This document shows positions 19,373-28,404 of a DNA stretch of 64,000 nucleotides, one piece after another. Every line of letters starts with the position of its first letter. Position 1 is the first letter of the stretch. The stretch lies in contig JADKAS010000003.1 of NCBI GenBank assembly GCA_016715245.1, forward strand, positions 62,001-126,000. The letters run 5' to 3'. Under the pieces are notes generated by a model. The model was not told the DNA's origin. It searched no databases and was given only the letters and a program-made list of their open reading frames with translations. This DNA is from Saprospiraceae bacterium (lineage in GTDB: Bacteria > Bacteroidota > Bacteroidia > Chitinophagales > Saprospiraceae). Both the position numbers and the translations under genes were made by a program.

Positions 19373-20053
19373 TCAATCAGTGGATTCATTAATCAGTTCA
19401 GGATAATTGTTTCTGGCATTATTGACTTCTTTGCTTACTCTGTAAGCCGTTGTTAATTCGGAAGGATAAGGATCAAGCAAAGATTTCAAATCCCCTTCCT
19501 TAATGGAATTATCCAACCATATTTTTTCTTCTTCAGGGAATAAAATGGCAGGCATTCTGTCGTGTAGATTTTGCATAAATGCATTGGCTTCAACAGTAAT
19601 TATCGTAAAGGTAAAAATGATTTCCCCTTCCGGAGAAACCCATTTATCCCATAATCCGGCTGCAGAAAAAATTGCCTGATCAGAGGTGAGAATTCTGTAT
19701 GGAATTTTTTGTCCGTTAATATTTTTCCATTCATAAAAGCCATCAAGCGGAACAATACATCTGTTATGTTTAAATGCATTTTTAAATGCCGGTTTTTCCA
19801 TAAGCGTTTCCGCTCTGGCGTTGATCATGGAATAAGCAATTTTTTTATCTTTGGCCCAGAAGGGAATAAGCCCCCATTTATATAAATGGATATATTCCGG
19901 ATCTTGATTTGTAATCACAGGATGAAAGCTGCCAGGCGCCACGTTGTAATTGGGAAGGGGGTTATATCTTTCAAGTTCCTCACTGTAAAAGGTAGCATGA
20001 AATCTTTTTTCAATTTCCTTTTCTGTTTTTGTGAGAGAGGATCTGCCGCACAC
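19373..20053 (-). CDS. SRAP-domain protein (YedK/HMCES-like abasic-site protease-type DNA binder)
   Basis: The SRAP family forms a covalent thiazolidine link through Cys2 to abasic sites in single-stranded DNA and so protects them. The 226 residues begin MCGRSS, giving the required Cys2 after Met removal. Other conserved elements are YNVAPGSF, WGLIPFWAKD, SMINARAETL (the Asn/Arg site), RCIVPLDGFYEW (the Glu) and HDRMPAIL (the His). Length matches the family. It lies 7 bases downstream of the SPOR gene on the same strand and may share its transcript. No LexA-type box could be judged. Confidence 0.93.
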   Translation of the reverse strand: MCGRSSLTKTEKEIEKRFHATFYSEELERYNPLPNYNVAPGSFHPVITNQDPEYIHLYKWGLIPFWAKDKKIAYSMINARAETLMEKPAFKNAFKHNRCIVPLDGFYEWKNINGQKIPYRILTSDQAIFSAAGLWDKWVSPEGEIIFTFTIITVEANAFMQNLHDRMPAILFPEEEKIWLDNSIKEGDLKSLLDPYPSELTTAYRVSKEVNNARNNYPELINESTD

Positions 20054-20060
20054 TTTTATT

Positions 20061-20651
20061 TTATTGTTTTGTTTTCACAAACGATTCTATTCCTTTTTTC
20101 TTAAGATCCTGAACTGTTTTTTCTGCTTCTGATTGGGAATTATATCTGGATACAATTACAGAATGGTATTCAGAAGCAACAAATACTTTTAGTTCGGCAT
20201 TGGAATATCCAATATTTTTCAACTTTTTTAACTGAACCTGTGCATTTTCTTTCTTTATAAAACTTCCGGCAATCACCATGTAGTTTCCATTGGACTGAAA
20301 AACACTTTCCGAAACTTTGGTAGTGTTTTTTTCAGGTTTATCTTGTTTTTTGGGTTCTTGTTGTATGGTTTCTTCCTTATTTTTTATACTTTTTCCATCC
20401 AGTTCTTCAAGCGCTTTGTCAAGCTTGTCATATACCTGATCTCCTGATTGAATATCGTTTTCAGTAATTCCGGTTTCTGTTGTATCATATGGCAATGTAT
20501 CTGCATATAAATCGCTGGTATCAGATAGTACTTCAGGCAATGATTTTTCAACTTCCTTATTTTGCTGATAAGATTTCAATAACGAAGTAACCCAAAAATA
20601 CAAAATGAGTACGACACAAGCGTAAAGCACTACTCTGATTAATCTACCCAT
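20061..20651 (-). CDS. SPOR-domain protein with one membrane helix
   Basis: A 196-residue inner-membrane protein with a short basic N-terminus, one transmembrane helix (about residues 5-26), an acidic/Lys-rich linker (27-115) and a C-terminal SPOR domain (about 122-194). The SPOR part reads NGNYMVIAGSFIKKENAQVQ and later VIVSRYNSQSEAEKTVQDL. SPOR domains bind denuded peptidoglycan and usually direct proteins to the septum, so a cell-wall or division role is likely. It is the first gene of a pair with the SRAP gene. Confidence 0.85.
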   Translation of the reverse strand: MGRLIRVVLYACVVLILYFWVTSLLKSYQQNKEVEKSLPEVLSDTSDLYADTLPYDTTETGITENDIQSGDQVYDKLDKALEELDGKSIKNKEETIQQEPKKQDKPEKNTTKVSESVFQSNGNYMVIAGSFIKKENAQVQLKKLKNIGYSNAELKVFVASEYHSVIVSRYNSQSEAEKTVQDLKKKGIESFVKTKQ

Positions 20652-20747
20652 TGGTTAACATTTTTATTTTCGAAAATATTCGAATAAATATGAGGGATAA
20701 AAATAGTAAAATATTTTAAATAATAAGGATTGAATTAAATTTAGTGG

Positions 20748-21911
20748 CTAATTTTTAAAATTTAACCATTTTTTGTTTTCCTGCCCTGACTGTATCGCTT
20801 TATAAATAAATTCCATTCCTTTTACCCCATCTTCAATTCCGGGAAAATCAAATAAAGATTGATCATTTTTATACCCGGTATTATGATTTTGAATGGCGTA
20901 CGATACATTTCTGTAAATATTGGCAAAAGCTTCAATATAACCTTCCGGATGCCCTGAAGGAAGTCTGGAATGCAATACAGCATGTTGGCAAAGATCATGA
21001 CTTCCGGTTCTGAAATACTGTGTAGGTTTGTCCAACCATTTAACAATGAGGGTATTTGGTTCCATTTGTGACCATTCAAGACTTCCGGTTTCTCCGTATA
21101 CTCTGATTTTCAGATTGTTTTCTTCACCGGCGGAAATTTGAGAGGCATATAAAATTCCGCTTGCACCATTGGAATAACGCACCAAAATATTACCATCGTC
21201 ATCCAAAGCCCGTCCTTCCACATGGGTATTGATATCTGCACATATTGATTCCATCTCCAAACCGGAAATGTACCTTCCCAGATTTTCAGCATGAGTTCCG
21301 ATATCACCTATAGCACCTGCAATACCCGATCTGTTCGGATCTGTTCTCCAGGAAGCTTGTTTCTGACCCTCATTTTCTATCGAATTGGAAAGCCATCCCT
21401 GTGCGTATTCTGTCACCACTTTTCTGATTTTTCCCATTTTACCTGAATCTACCAGATATTTTGCTTGTTTTACCATCGGATAGCCTGTATAATTGTGGGT
21501 AAGCGCAAAAATTTTATCAGAATTTTTTACAATGTCAAACAAAATATAAGCTTCCTCGAGATTAAAACAAAGCGGCTTATCACATATTACATGAAATCCT
21601 GCTTCCAAACCCATTTTTACAGGTTCGAAATGAACATGGTTCGGCGTTACCACTGAAATGAGTTCCATTCTTACCTCTTCGGGAAGCAAGTTTTCCTTAT
21701 ATATCATTTCCTGATATGTAGAATAGATTCTTGAATCAGGAAGATACAATTCCTTTCCTGATTCATAGGATACTTCCGGATTACTACTGAAAGCACCACA
21801 AACCAATTCTGTTTGCCCATCCAAAGCAGCAGCCATCCGGTGAACGGCACCAATGAAGGAACCTTTTCCTCCACCAATCATTCCCAACCTCACTTTTCTT
21901 TTAAGGTGCAT
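20748..21911 (-). CDS. Gfo/Idh/MocA-family oxidoreductase
   Basis: An NAD(P)-dependent sugar or inositol dehydrogenase-like enzyme. The frame is open to 21974, but the better start is the ATG at 21911: it puts the Rossmann loop VRLGMIGGGKGSFIG at the usual place and lies 7 bases after the lgt stop, giving 387 residues. Further motifs are SVVTPNHVHFEP, HVICDKPLCFN (the Lys-Pro pair of the active site) and GDIGTHAENLGRYI, with His in the substrate pocket. The substrate cannot be predicted. Being directly downstream of lgt suggests joint transcription rather than a shared pathway. Confidence 0.88.
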   Translation of the reverse strand: MHLKRKVRLGMIGGGKGSFIGAVHRMAAALDGQTELVCGAFSSNPEVSYESGKELYLPDSRIYSTYQEMIYKENLLPEEVRMELISVVTPNHVHFEPVKMGLEAGFHVICDKPLCFNLEEAYILFDIVKNSDKIFALTHNYTGYPMVKQAKYLVDSGKMGKIRKVVTEYAQGWLSNSIENEGQKQASWRTDPNRSGIAGAIGDIGTHAENLGRYISGLEMESICADINTHVEGRALDDDGNILVRYSNGASGILYASQISAGEENNLKIRVYGETGSLEWSQMEPNTLIVKWLDKPTQYFRTGSHDLCQHAVLHSRLPSGHPEGYIEAFANIYRNVSYAIQNHNTGYKNDQSLFDFPGIEDGVKGMEFIYKAIQSGQENKKWLNFKN

Positions 21912-21918
21912 ATCTGAT

Positions 21919-23146
21919 TTATGTTCCTTTTGCAGATCTGGACCGATAAATATAAAAAAGACCGGCAATTCCAATTAGTACAAACAAAATACTTAGATAT
22001 TGAGCCTGTGTCCAGTGTAAACCCAACAATTCATATTTTTCATTAACCCTGATTTTTTCAATAAAAAATCTTTCTACTCCATTGTAGATCATATATAAAA
22101 AAAAGATGGTACCCGGTATTATGAATTTCCTTCTCCATACATACAATAAACCAAATCCTATCAAAGACAGAACTGTCTCATATATGGGTGTTGGGTATAC
22201 TTTTGGGTCTAGTTCATGACAATAGCGAATGCCACAAGCTTCAACACATCGGTCTTCCATTTGCAACCTTTTTGACATAAGTTCCTGATAAATGTCAGCA
22301 TTACAATGGGATAACAACACTCCGTCATTGTTTACATTATTCGGATAATTGTATGACCAAAGCCAGTCAGGTAAAAACCACCAGGATGGTTGTGCGGCGG
22401 CTACGATTCCCCAGTCTCCGTCTCCGGAAAACTGACATCCCATTCTACCTACAGCATAACCCAATAAAATACCCATGCCTCCAATATCCATCATGTAAAC
22501 AGGTTTTATTCCGATTTTTTTTACGTACCAGGTTACTGCAAAAAAAAGCTAAGATGAGTCCGCCGTAAACATTTAATCCTGCTCCTGAAAGAATGGAACC
22601 TAAAGGGTCCTTAAAAAAGTCAGCGGGACTTTCAAAAACGGAAAAAAGTTTACTGCCCAAAACTCCAGATAATCCTGCAATCATGATGATGTCATTGGTT
22701 TTTTCTGATGGCATAAACGTAATATCCTGTGTTTTTGATTCTTTCGGAAGCTTTGAGTTTTTATATATATAATATGCAGCCAATATCCCTCCTAAAATGA
22801 GACCAATCAGCCAATTTCCCTGCTTTGAAAAAAGAACTCCTGCCGGATCAGCTGAAAATGCTGAAGAATCCCCGATAATGAGTGGAATTTTAGAGGCCAT
22901 AAAAACCAGAATCAACACATTTGACAGGATATCAAACCATCCGATTTGTTGTGAAAAAGTAATCTTTTGGGTTTGAGGCAATAATTTACCTTCCAGTTCA
23001 AGCCTTTTTAACTCTGCCTTCAGGAAAAAACCGCAGACTACTAAAGCCATAACAAGCAAGAACCCAAAGGTTTTGAAAATGGAAGTCCAATTGTCTGGTT
23101 GCGTTCCCAAAACTTCATGAAAAAAATAGGATAAATCCGGGTACAT
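21919..23146 (-). pseudogene. lgt: prolipoprotein diacylglyceryl transferase, interrupted by a frameshift
   Basis: Lgt moves a diacylglyceryl group from phosphatidylglycerol to the lipobox cysteine of prolipoproteins. The N-terminal frame (from ATG 23146) carries multiple membrane helices and GLSGVLGSKLFSVFE, then GAGLNVYGGLILAFF. The second frame resumes as AVTWYVKKIGIKPVYMMD, followed by the Lgt signature YAVGRMGCQFSGDGDWG, the PTPIYE motif and the last helices. The junction is a run of eight A on the plus strand (22540-22547), eight T in the coding strand; seven would restore one frame of 408 residues. The span of 1228 bases is one more than a multiple of three. Many lipoproteins in this window need Lgt, so a sequence error, slippage or a second copy elsewhere is likely. 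A -7 promoter element lies at 23164-23171. Confidence 0.85.
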
Positions 23147-23163
23147 AATATTTTTTTAAAAAA

Positions 23164-23171
23164 CAAAGATA
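23164..23171 (-). promoter_or_regulatory. -7 promoter element for lgt
   Basis: The minus strand reads TATCTTTG (TAnnTTTG), 18 bases before the lgt ATG at 23146, leaving a very short leader. No TTG is seen at -33. Confidence 0.45.
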
Positions 23172-23317
23172 AAATAAATATCTTTTTGTCAGGGTAAACT
23201 TTGAATATCTTAACCTTCAGTTTACTTATTACATATGTTTTTAAATATTTTTATTCTTAAATGTTTAAATATTATTCCTAAATAGTGTTTTAGAAAGAAC
23301 ATATTTTAAAAAGATGG

Positions 23318-23325
23318 TATATTTG
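23318..23325 (+). promoter_or_regulatory. -7 promoter element for the gene at 23373
   Basis: TATATTTG matches TAnnTTTG and lies 48 bases before the ATG. No clear -33 TTG was found. Confidence 0.4.
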
Positions 23326-23372
23326 TTGCTTCATACAAAAAGCGACCCTGGTATATCTAAATGTAAACGAAT

Positions 23373-23951
23373 ATGCAAAAGTATTTTAGAGTATTATTAT
23401 TAATATTGTTTTCGAATGCCGTTTCGGCTCAATCCGGAGGTGTTTCCATACAAAGTGGTTTAACGTATGGTTTTTCACAAGAAGAGGCTTTAACTAAATC
23501 AGGTCAGGCACATTACGGGTGGATGGCAGGTTTGGATGCAAGACTGATGGGAGGAGATATGTATTTTTTAGTCGGGGGACAATATCATAAGACGTCATTG
23601 TTTTCAACTTCAAGTGCGAATTTTTTTAAAACGGACATGGATATAATAATGGTACGCCTTGGACTTGGCTTCACAGTGTATAAACTTGGGTACAAATCTT
23701 ATTTGAGAACAAAATTGCTTGGATCAATAAATTTTGTAATGGATGGTCCTGACCCAAAACCTGCCTTTCCAAATAGTGTATCACCAGCTAATCTCAATGA
23801 TTCATATTTGGGGGCAGTTACTGGTATAGGGTGGACCAAAGGTATGATAGATATAGACCTTGATTTTCAATACGGAATTTTAAATTCAGTTTTTGAGCAG
23901 GATAAAACAAATTTTAATTACCTCACATTAATGGCAGGAATTAATTTTTAA
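23373..23951 (+). CDS. small outer-membrane beta-barrel protein
   Basis: A 192-residue exported protein. The signal peptide covers residues 1-19 (ending AVSAQ). The mature part has regular alternating strands with Gly/Tyr turns (GLTYGFSQEEAL, DMYFLVGGQYHKTSLF, IMVRLGLGFTVYKLGYKSYL) and ends in a strand, YLTLMAGINF, as in the PorT/OmpW-sized eight-stranded barrels common in Bacteroidota. The role is unknown. It reads rightward and is followed by the histone-deacetylase-like gene after 56 bases. Confidence 0.75.
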   Translation: MQKYFRVLLLILFSNAVSAQSGGVSIQSGLTYGFSQEEALTKSGQAHYGWMAGLDARLMGGDMYFLVGGQYHKTSLFSTSSANFFKTDMDIIMVRLGLGFTVYKLGYKSYLRTKLLGSINFVMDGPDPKPAFPNSVSPANLNDSYLGAVTGIGWTKGMIDIDLDFQYGILNSVFEQDKTNFNYLTLMAGINF

Positions 23952-24007
23952 TGGTTTTTTGATAAAACAATTTTTCTTTTCAAGGGTTAGTTCATTCTAA
24001 TTTTATT

Positions 24008-24910
24008 ATGCTGACCATTGCTTTTTCTCCTGTTTATATGTATCAATTACCTCAAGGACATCGGTTTCCTATGGTTAAATATGAGTTGTTGCCTGAACAA
24101 CTTTTAAGAGAAGGAACGGTATCTGAGAATCAGTTTTTTCTACCACGACCTTTGAGAAATGAAGATCTTATTTTTACCCATACCCAACAATATTTAGATA
24201 TATTGGATAATCTGACACTCACACCTAAAGAGATCAGAAATATTGGTTTTCCTGTAAGACCTGAATTGATTCAAAGGGGGAAAGTAATTGCTTCGGGGAC
24301 GTATCAATGTGCTCTGAATGCCTTGCAATATGGAGTAAGTATGAATATTGCCGGGGGAACACACCATTCATTTGCTGACAGAGGAGAAGGATTTTGTATT
24401 TTTAATGACGTAGCCATTGCATGCAATTTATTGATTAAAAATCATGGGTTTTCAAAAATCCTAATTCTGGATCTGGATGTTCATCAGGGAAACGGCACAG
24501 CAAAAATTTTTGAAAACACTCCTGAAGTTTTTACTTTTTCCATTCACGGAGAAAAAAATTATCCTACCAGAAAAGAAAAATCAAATCTTGATATCGGACT
24601 TCCGGATAAGACAGAGGATGCGTATTATTTGTCGGTATTGGACGAAAACCTGAAAAAGACAATTGATCTTTGTGAACCGGAAATAGTGTTTTACAATGCA
24701 GGCGTCGACATTCTTAAATCCGATAAATTAGGACGTTTGTCTGTCAGCAGGGAAGGAGCAAAAAAAAGAGAAGAAATGGTTTTTAAGACAATGAAAAAAA
24801 ACAATATTCCTGTTATAGCCGTGATGGGTGGGGGTTACTCTGAAAAACTAACCGATATCATTGACGCTCATGCCAATACTTATAGGGTGGCCCAATATCT
24901 GTATTTCTGA
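24008..24910 (+). CDS. histone-deacetylase-family (class I/II-like) amidohydrolase
   Basis: A Zn-dependent deacetylase of the arginase/HDAC fold; bacterial members remove acetyl groups from polyamines, acetoin-related compounds or lysines. The 300-residue protein shows NIAGGTHHSFADRGEGFCIF (the paired His of the active site), LDLDVHQGNGTAKIF (Zn-binding Asp and His), YNAGVDIL (second Zn Asp) and AVMGGGYS. All catalytic residues I can identify are present. The substrate is unknown. A link to the polyamine genes 7 kb away is possible, but nothing in the sequence supports it. Confidence 0.9.
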   Translation: MLTIAFSPVYMYQLPQGHRFPMVKYELLPEQLLREGTVSENQFFLPRPLRNEDLIFTHTQQYLDILDNLTLTPKEIRNIGFPVRPELIQRGKVIASGTYQCALNALQYGVSMNIAGGTHHSFADRGEGFCIFNDVAIACNLLIKNHGFSKILILDLDVHQGNGTAKIFENTPEVFTFSIHGEKNYPTRKEKSNLDIGLPDKTEDAYYLSVLDENLKKTIDLCEPEIVFYNAGVDILKSDKLGRLSVSREGAKKREEMVFKTMKKNNIPVIAVMGGGYSEKLTDIIDAHANTYRVAQYLYF

Positions 24911-24912
24911 TT

Positions 24913-24961
24913 AAAATATGTTTTCAGTAATTATAGCAAAATATGTTTTTAAAGTAATTAT
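24913..24961. repeat. short tandem duplication in a convergent gap
   Basis: AAAATATGTTTT followed by AGTAATTAT occurs twice in succession: 24913-24924 with 24926-24934, and 24938-24949 with 24953-24961. The copies differ only in the spacer (1 versus 3 bases). The second copy runs into the stop codon of the ABC ATPase gene. It looks like a small duplication rather than a regulatory site. Confidence 0.6.
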
Positions 24962-25647
24962 TGGCGGTTGATTATGTCAGAATCAACAGAACCGTCTTTT
25001 AATTTTACAACTCTTTTGGCAAAACCTGCGATATCCGTTTCGTGAGTTACAATAATAACTGTATTTCCTGAAGTATGAATTTTCTCAAATATATTCATTA
25101 TTTCAATGGATGTCTTGCTATCAAGATTACCTGTAGGTTCGTCTGCCAATATGATGGCAGGATCATTTACCAATGCCCGAGCTATAGCCACTCTTTGTCT
25201 TTGACCACCTGATAGTTCGTTCGGTTTATGTGTCATTCTGTCTGCCAGACTCACCTGATCCAATACATAGGCTGCTTTTTCCAGTCTTTCTTTTTTTGAA
25301 ATTCCTGCATATATTAATGGCAGAGCAACATTTTCCAAAGCGGAAAGTCGGGGAAGTAAATTGAAAGTCTGAAAAATAAAACCGATTTGTTTATTCCTGA
25401 CTTCAGCCAGATCACTATCCGTCATGCTGCTGACATCAATATTATTCAAAATATAAGTTCCTGAAGTCGGGCTGTCCAGACATCCCAGAATATTCATCAA
25501 TGTGGACTTTCCGGAACCTGAAGGTCCCATGAGTGCAACGTATTCATTTTTTTGTATATCCAAAGTCACAGATTGTAAGGCAAAAATGGTCTCAAAGCCC
25601 ATTTTATAAATTTTGCTTAGGTCTTTCGTCTGAATAATAGGAGTCAT
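24958..25647 (-). CDS. ABC transporter ATPase, LolD/MacB type
   Basis: A 229-residue cytoplasmic ATPase that would power a lipoprotein-release or macrolide/peptide export permease of the MacB/FtsX-like family. Complete motifs: Walker A GPSGSGKST, Q-loop IFQTFNLLPRL, signature LSGGQRQRVAIARAL, Walker B IILADEPTGNLDS and switch His in VTHE. The close match of the GNLDSKTS region to LolD/MacB supports that subgroup. No permease gene is next to it, so its partner is encoded elsewhere. It ends in the short duplication at 24913-24961. Confidence 0.9.
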   Translation of the reverse strand: MTPIIQTKDLSKIYKMGFETIFALQSVTLDIQKNEYVALMGPSGSGKSTLMNILGCLDSPTSGTYILNNIDVSSMTDSDLAEVRNKQIGFIFQTFNLLPRLSALENVALPLIYAGISKKERLEKAAYVLDQVSLADRMTHKPNELSGGQRQRVAIARALVNDPAIILADEPTGNLDSKTSIEIMNIFEKIHTSGNTVIIVTHETDIAGFAKRVVKLKDGSVDSDIINRQ

Positions 25648-25872
25648 ATTTTGATATATCTGGCAAATAAAATGCTAAAGTAAGAAGCTCTGTGAGAAAA
25701 TAGGGTGTTTTTTAGATAAGAGTGGTAATTATCTCGTTAAATCCTCAGGATTTATTGATTTCAGAGTATATAAACAGGAAAAAGAGAAGAGGTATTGAAG
25801 ATTATACTATATTAATTGTTTGATTTTACAAAATATCTTTACTTTGTTATAATTATCACAAAAGAAAATATT

Positions 25873-27159
25873 ATGGCTGACAGAAGGCAATTTTTACACA
25901 ATATGGTCCTTTCTACCGGAGCTTATGCTTTATCCGGATTATATGTGGATTCACACAAAAGCAGCTTGCCTGCAAATGAAAAGGAAGAATTGAAGGACTT
26001 TTCACAATTTGCTAAAGAAGAGGATTTTTGGACCTATATTACCCAATCTTATACTGTCAGTCCAAATATTATAAATCTCAACAATGGAGGAGTAAGCCCA
26101 AGTCCTAAAATGGTACAAGATGCCGTTACCAGATATAATTCCCTTACAAACGAAGGTCCCTCATACTATATGTGGAGAATTCTTGATCAGGGTAGGGAAC
26201 CATTGCGTAGAAATCTTGCAAAACTGGCAGGTTGTAGTCCTGAAGAGATTGCCATCAACCGCAACGCAACTGAATCATTGAATACGGTGATTTACGGAAT
26301 AAACCTGGCAAAGGGAGATGAAGTCATCGGAACAAAACAGGATTATCCCAATATGATTCAGGCCTGGAAACAAAGAGAAATGAGGGACGGAATTATATAT
26401 AAACAAATCAGTTTTGATTTTCCACTGGAAGACGAAGAAGAAATAGTTTCCCGTTTTGAAAAGGCGGTTACGTCGAAAACAAAAGTTATTCATATTACCC
26501 ATATTATCAATTGGGTGGGTCAGATATTGCCGGTAAAAAAAATTTGCCTTATGGCAAAAAAATATAATATTGCTACTATTGTTGACGGTGCGCATAGTTT
26601 TGGTCTGATGGACTTTAAGATTCCTGAACTTCAATGTGATTATTTTGGTACCTCACTACATAAGTTTTTATCGGCGCCAATAGGGAGCGGGATGTTGTGG
26701 GTCAAGAAGGAAAAGATATCATCTGTCTGGCCTCTGGTTTGTAATGATAAACCTCAGAGTGAAGATATTAGAAAGTTTGAGTCTTTAGGCACACGGAGTT
26801 TTCCTATAGAACAAGGCATTGGAGAGGCCATACATTTTCATAATCATATTGGAAGCCAAAGAAAGGAAGACAGAATTCGTTTTCTAAAAAATTACTGGGC
26901 GAATCAGGTCAAAGATATCAAAGGTGTAAAACTTCACACATCATTAAAAGATAATTATTCGTGTGCTATTTGTGGTTTAAGTATTGAAGGTAAAACACCT
27001 GCCGAGACTGAACAATTCTTTTTCGAAAAATATAAAATTCACACAGTAAGTATTGTGTGGGAGAATATCAGTTGTGTCAGGATTACACCTCATGTATATA
27101 CACGGATTAGTGACCTGGATATATTGGTTGAAGCCATTCAAACACTGGCAAAAAAATAA
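25873..27159 (+). CDS. Tat-exported class V aminotransferase-fold PLP enzyme (isopenicillin-N-epimerase-like)
   Basis: The frame is open from 25816, but the ATG at 25873 gives a sensible twin-arginine signal: MADRRQFLHNMVLSTGAYAL. This leaves 428 residues. The enzyme body follows with NLNNGGVSPSPKMV, NRNATESLNTVIYGI, VDGAHSFGLMDF (PLP-ring Asp) and the Schiff-base lysine in GTSLHKFLSAPIGSG. This is the class V aminotransferase family, the branch containing isopenicillin N epimerase-like and cysteine-desulfurase-like enzymes. An exported PLP enzyme is unusual, and Tat export (after folding with cofactor) would explain it. The substrate is unknown. It stands alone with its own upstream region. 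Confidence 0.85.
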   Translation: MADRRQFLHNMVLSTGAYALSGLYVDSHKSSLPANEKEELKDFSQFAKEEDFWTYITQSYTVSPNIINLNNGGVSPSPKMVQDAVTRYNSLTNEGPSYYMWRILDQGREPLRRNLAKLAGCSPEEIAINRNATESLNTVIYGINLAKGDEVIGTKQDYPNMIQAWKQREMRDGIIYKQISFDFPLEDEEEIVSRFEKAVTSKTKVIHITHIINWVGQILPVKKICLMAKKYNIATIVDGAHSFGLMDFKIPELQCDYFGTSLHKFLSAPIGSGMLWVKKEKISSVWPLVCNDKPQSEDIRKFESLGTRSFPIEQGIGEAIHFHNHIGSQRKEDRIRFLKNYWANQVKDIKGVKLHTSLKDNYSCAICGLSIEGKTPAETEQFFFEKYKIHTVSIVWENISCVRITPHVYTRISDLDILVEAIQTLAKK

Positions 27160-27224
27160 TCAGGGATGAATTATGACTTTTGTCAATGGTTATTCCTTTT
27201 AATGTACTTCATTGTATTATGTTT

Positions 27225-28247
27225 ATGAAATTTAAAATAAGATTTATTTTGCTCCTGATGGTCAGTACATGTAAAGGTTTTCTGTTTTTTAACAGCGATG
27301 AAGACAGTATAAAAGAAGAAATATTTAGACACGGTACTATTTCAACCTATCAGGATAGTTTGCCGGCTAAAGAAGCGTATTTTGTGGAAATTGACAAAAA
27401 CATTTATATAAAAGATTATCACAAATGGGTTGAAAACTTTCTTATTGAGGTGAATGGGAAACTTGATTATAGTATTGATGAATATATTTTGGCAAAAGCC
27501 AATCCGGGGTTTGTTGACTCGCTTAAAAAATCGGATTATTATTACCTTAAAGAAAAAGGGATCATAAGCTATGACCCTAAGGAAGGGTTATTTTTAGGTA
27601 AAGGAACAAAAGTTTTTATACCAGATTCAATGATGGTGTTTAGTATAAAACAAGATATTTTACAAACCCGTCTTGACATCAATATTCCGGAATTTTTGTG
27701 CAGAGTTTATCAATATAAAAAAGTGATTGACAGTTTTTATATTCGGATAGGGAAAAATGAACAAAAGTATCTGGCTATGGCCGGGAAAGTTATGAATTTA
27801 AAAACCAGAACCGGTGAAGGCAAAATTGTAAGAATAAACAAGGAGCCCCAATTTATTAATCCAGTGGATAATAAAAAGTACACAGGAACAAAACGAGACG
27901 ACGGCATTGTAACTCAATTACCTAATATTCCGTGGTTGGAAACTGAACTGGATGGGGTCAAATACGGACAAATGATTCATCCAACAACCAATAAATCTAC
28001 CATTGGCAAAGCAGCATCCAATGGATGTATTGGTTTGAGAGAATCAGATATGTGGGCGCTTTATTTTTATGCTCCTGTTAACACACCTGTTAGAATCCGG
28101 TATGACTTGAAAGGAATAGATTCTTTAGGAAATACAATTTATTTTAAAGATATTTATTCTTGGAAATGGAGAAAACCTAATAAAAAAGAATCAGCCGCAG
28201 GAGAGTCAGTTTTATTTAATCATTTGTGTTATTGTGGAAAAGATTAA
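27225..28247 (+). CDS. L,D-transpeptidase-like (YkuD) cell-wall enzyme
   Basis: YkuD enzymes form 3-3 crosslinks in peptidoglycan or attach proteins to it, using a Cys nucleophile. I start at ATG 27225, giving a basic-hydrophobic signal (MKFKIRFILLLMV); the frame is open back to a TTG at 27180, which is less convincing. The protein has about 340 residues. The catalytic block is near residues 265-300: GQMIHPTTNKSTIG, then ASNGCIGLRESD with the Cys. The usual SHGCIR is here SNGCIG, so the His before and the Arg after the Cys positions are changed. The upstream part (YSIDEYILAKANP, ...GTKVFIPD) looks like a LysM-type wall-binding segment. Confidence 0.82.
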   Translation: MKFKIRFILLLMVSTCKGFLFFNSDEDSIKEEIFRHGTISTYQDSLPAKEAYFVEIDKNIYIKDYHKWVENFLIEVNGKLDYSIDEYILAKANPGFVDSLKKSDYYYLKEKGIISYDPKEGLFLGKGTKVFIPDSMMVFSIKQDILQTRLDINIPEFLCRVYQYKKVIDSFYIRIGKNEQKYLAMAGKVMNLKTRTGEGKIVRINKEPQFINPVDNKKYTGTKRDDGIVTQLPNIPWLETELDGVKYGQMIHPTTNKSTIGKAASNGCIGLRESDMWALYFYAPVNTPVRIRYDLKGIDSLGNTIYFKDIYSWKWRKPNKKESAAGESVLFNHLCYCGKD

Positions 28248-28404
28248 GTAAAAAATCCCTTTTATTTCCTCATTAAATAAATAAATGCATTTTACTTTAA
28301 TATTAAATGGTTACTTACCAGTATGATAAAGGTCATAAATCAATTAAAATAAAAGTTATTATTATTGTGTTAATTTTTATTTTTACCAATAAAGGCCTAA
28401 AAAA

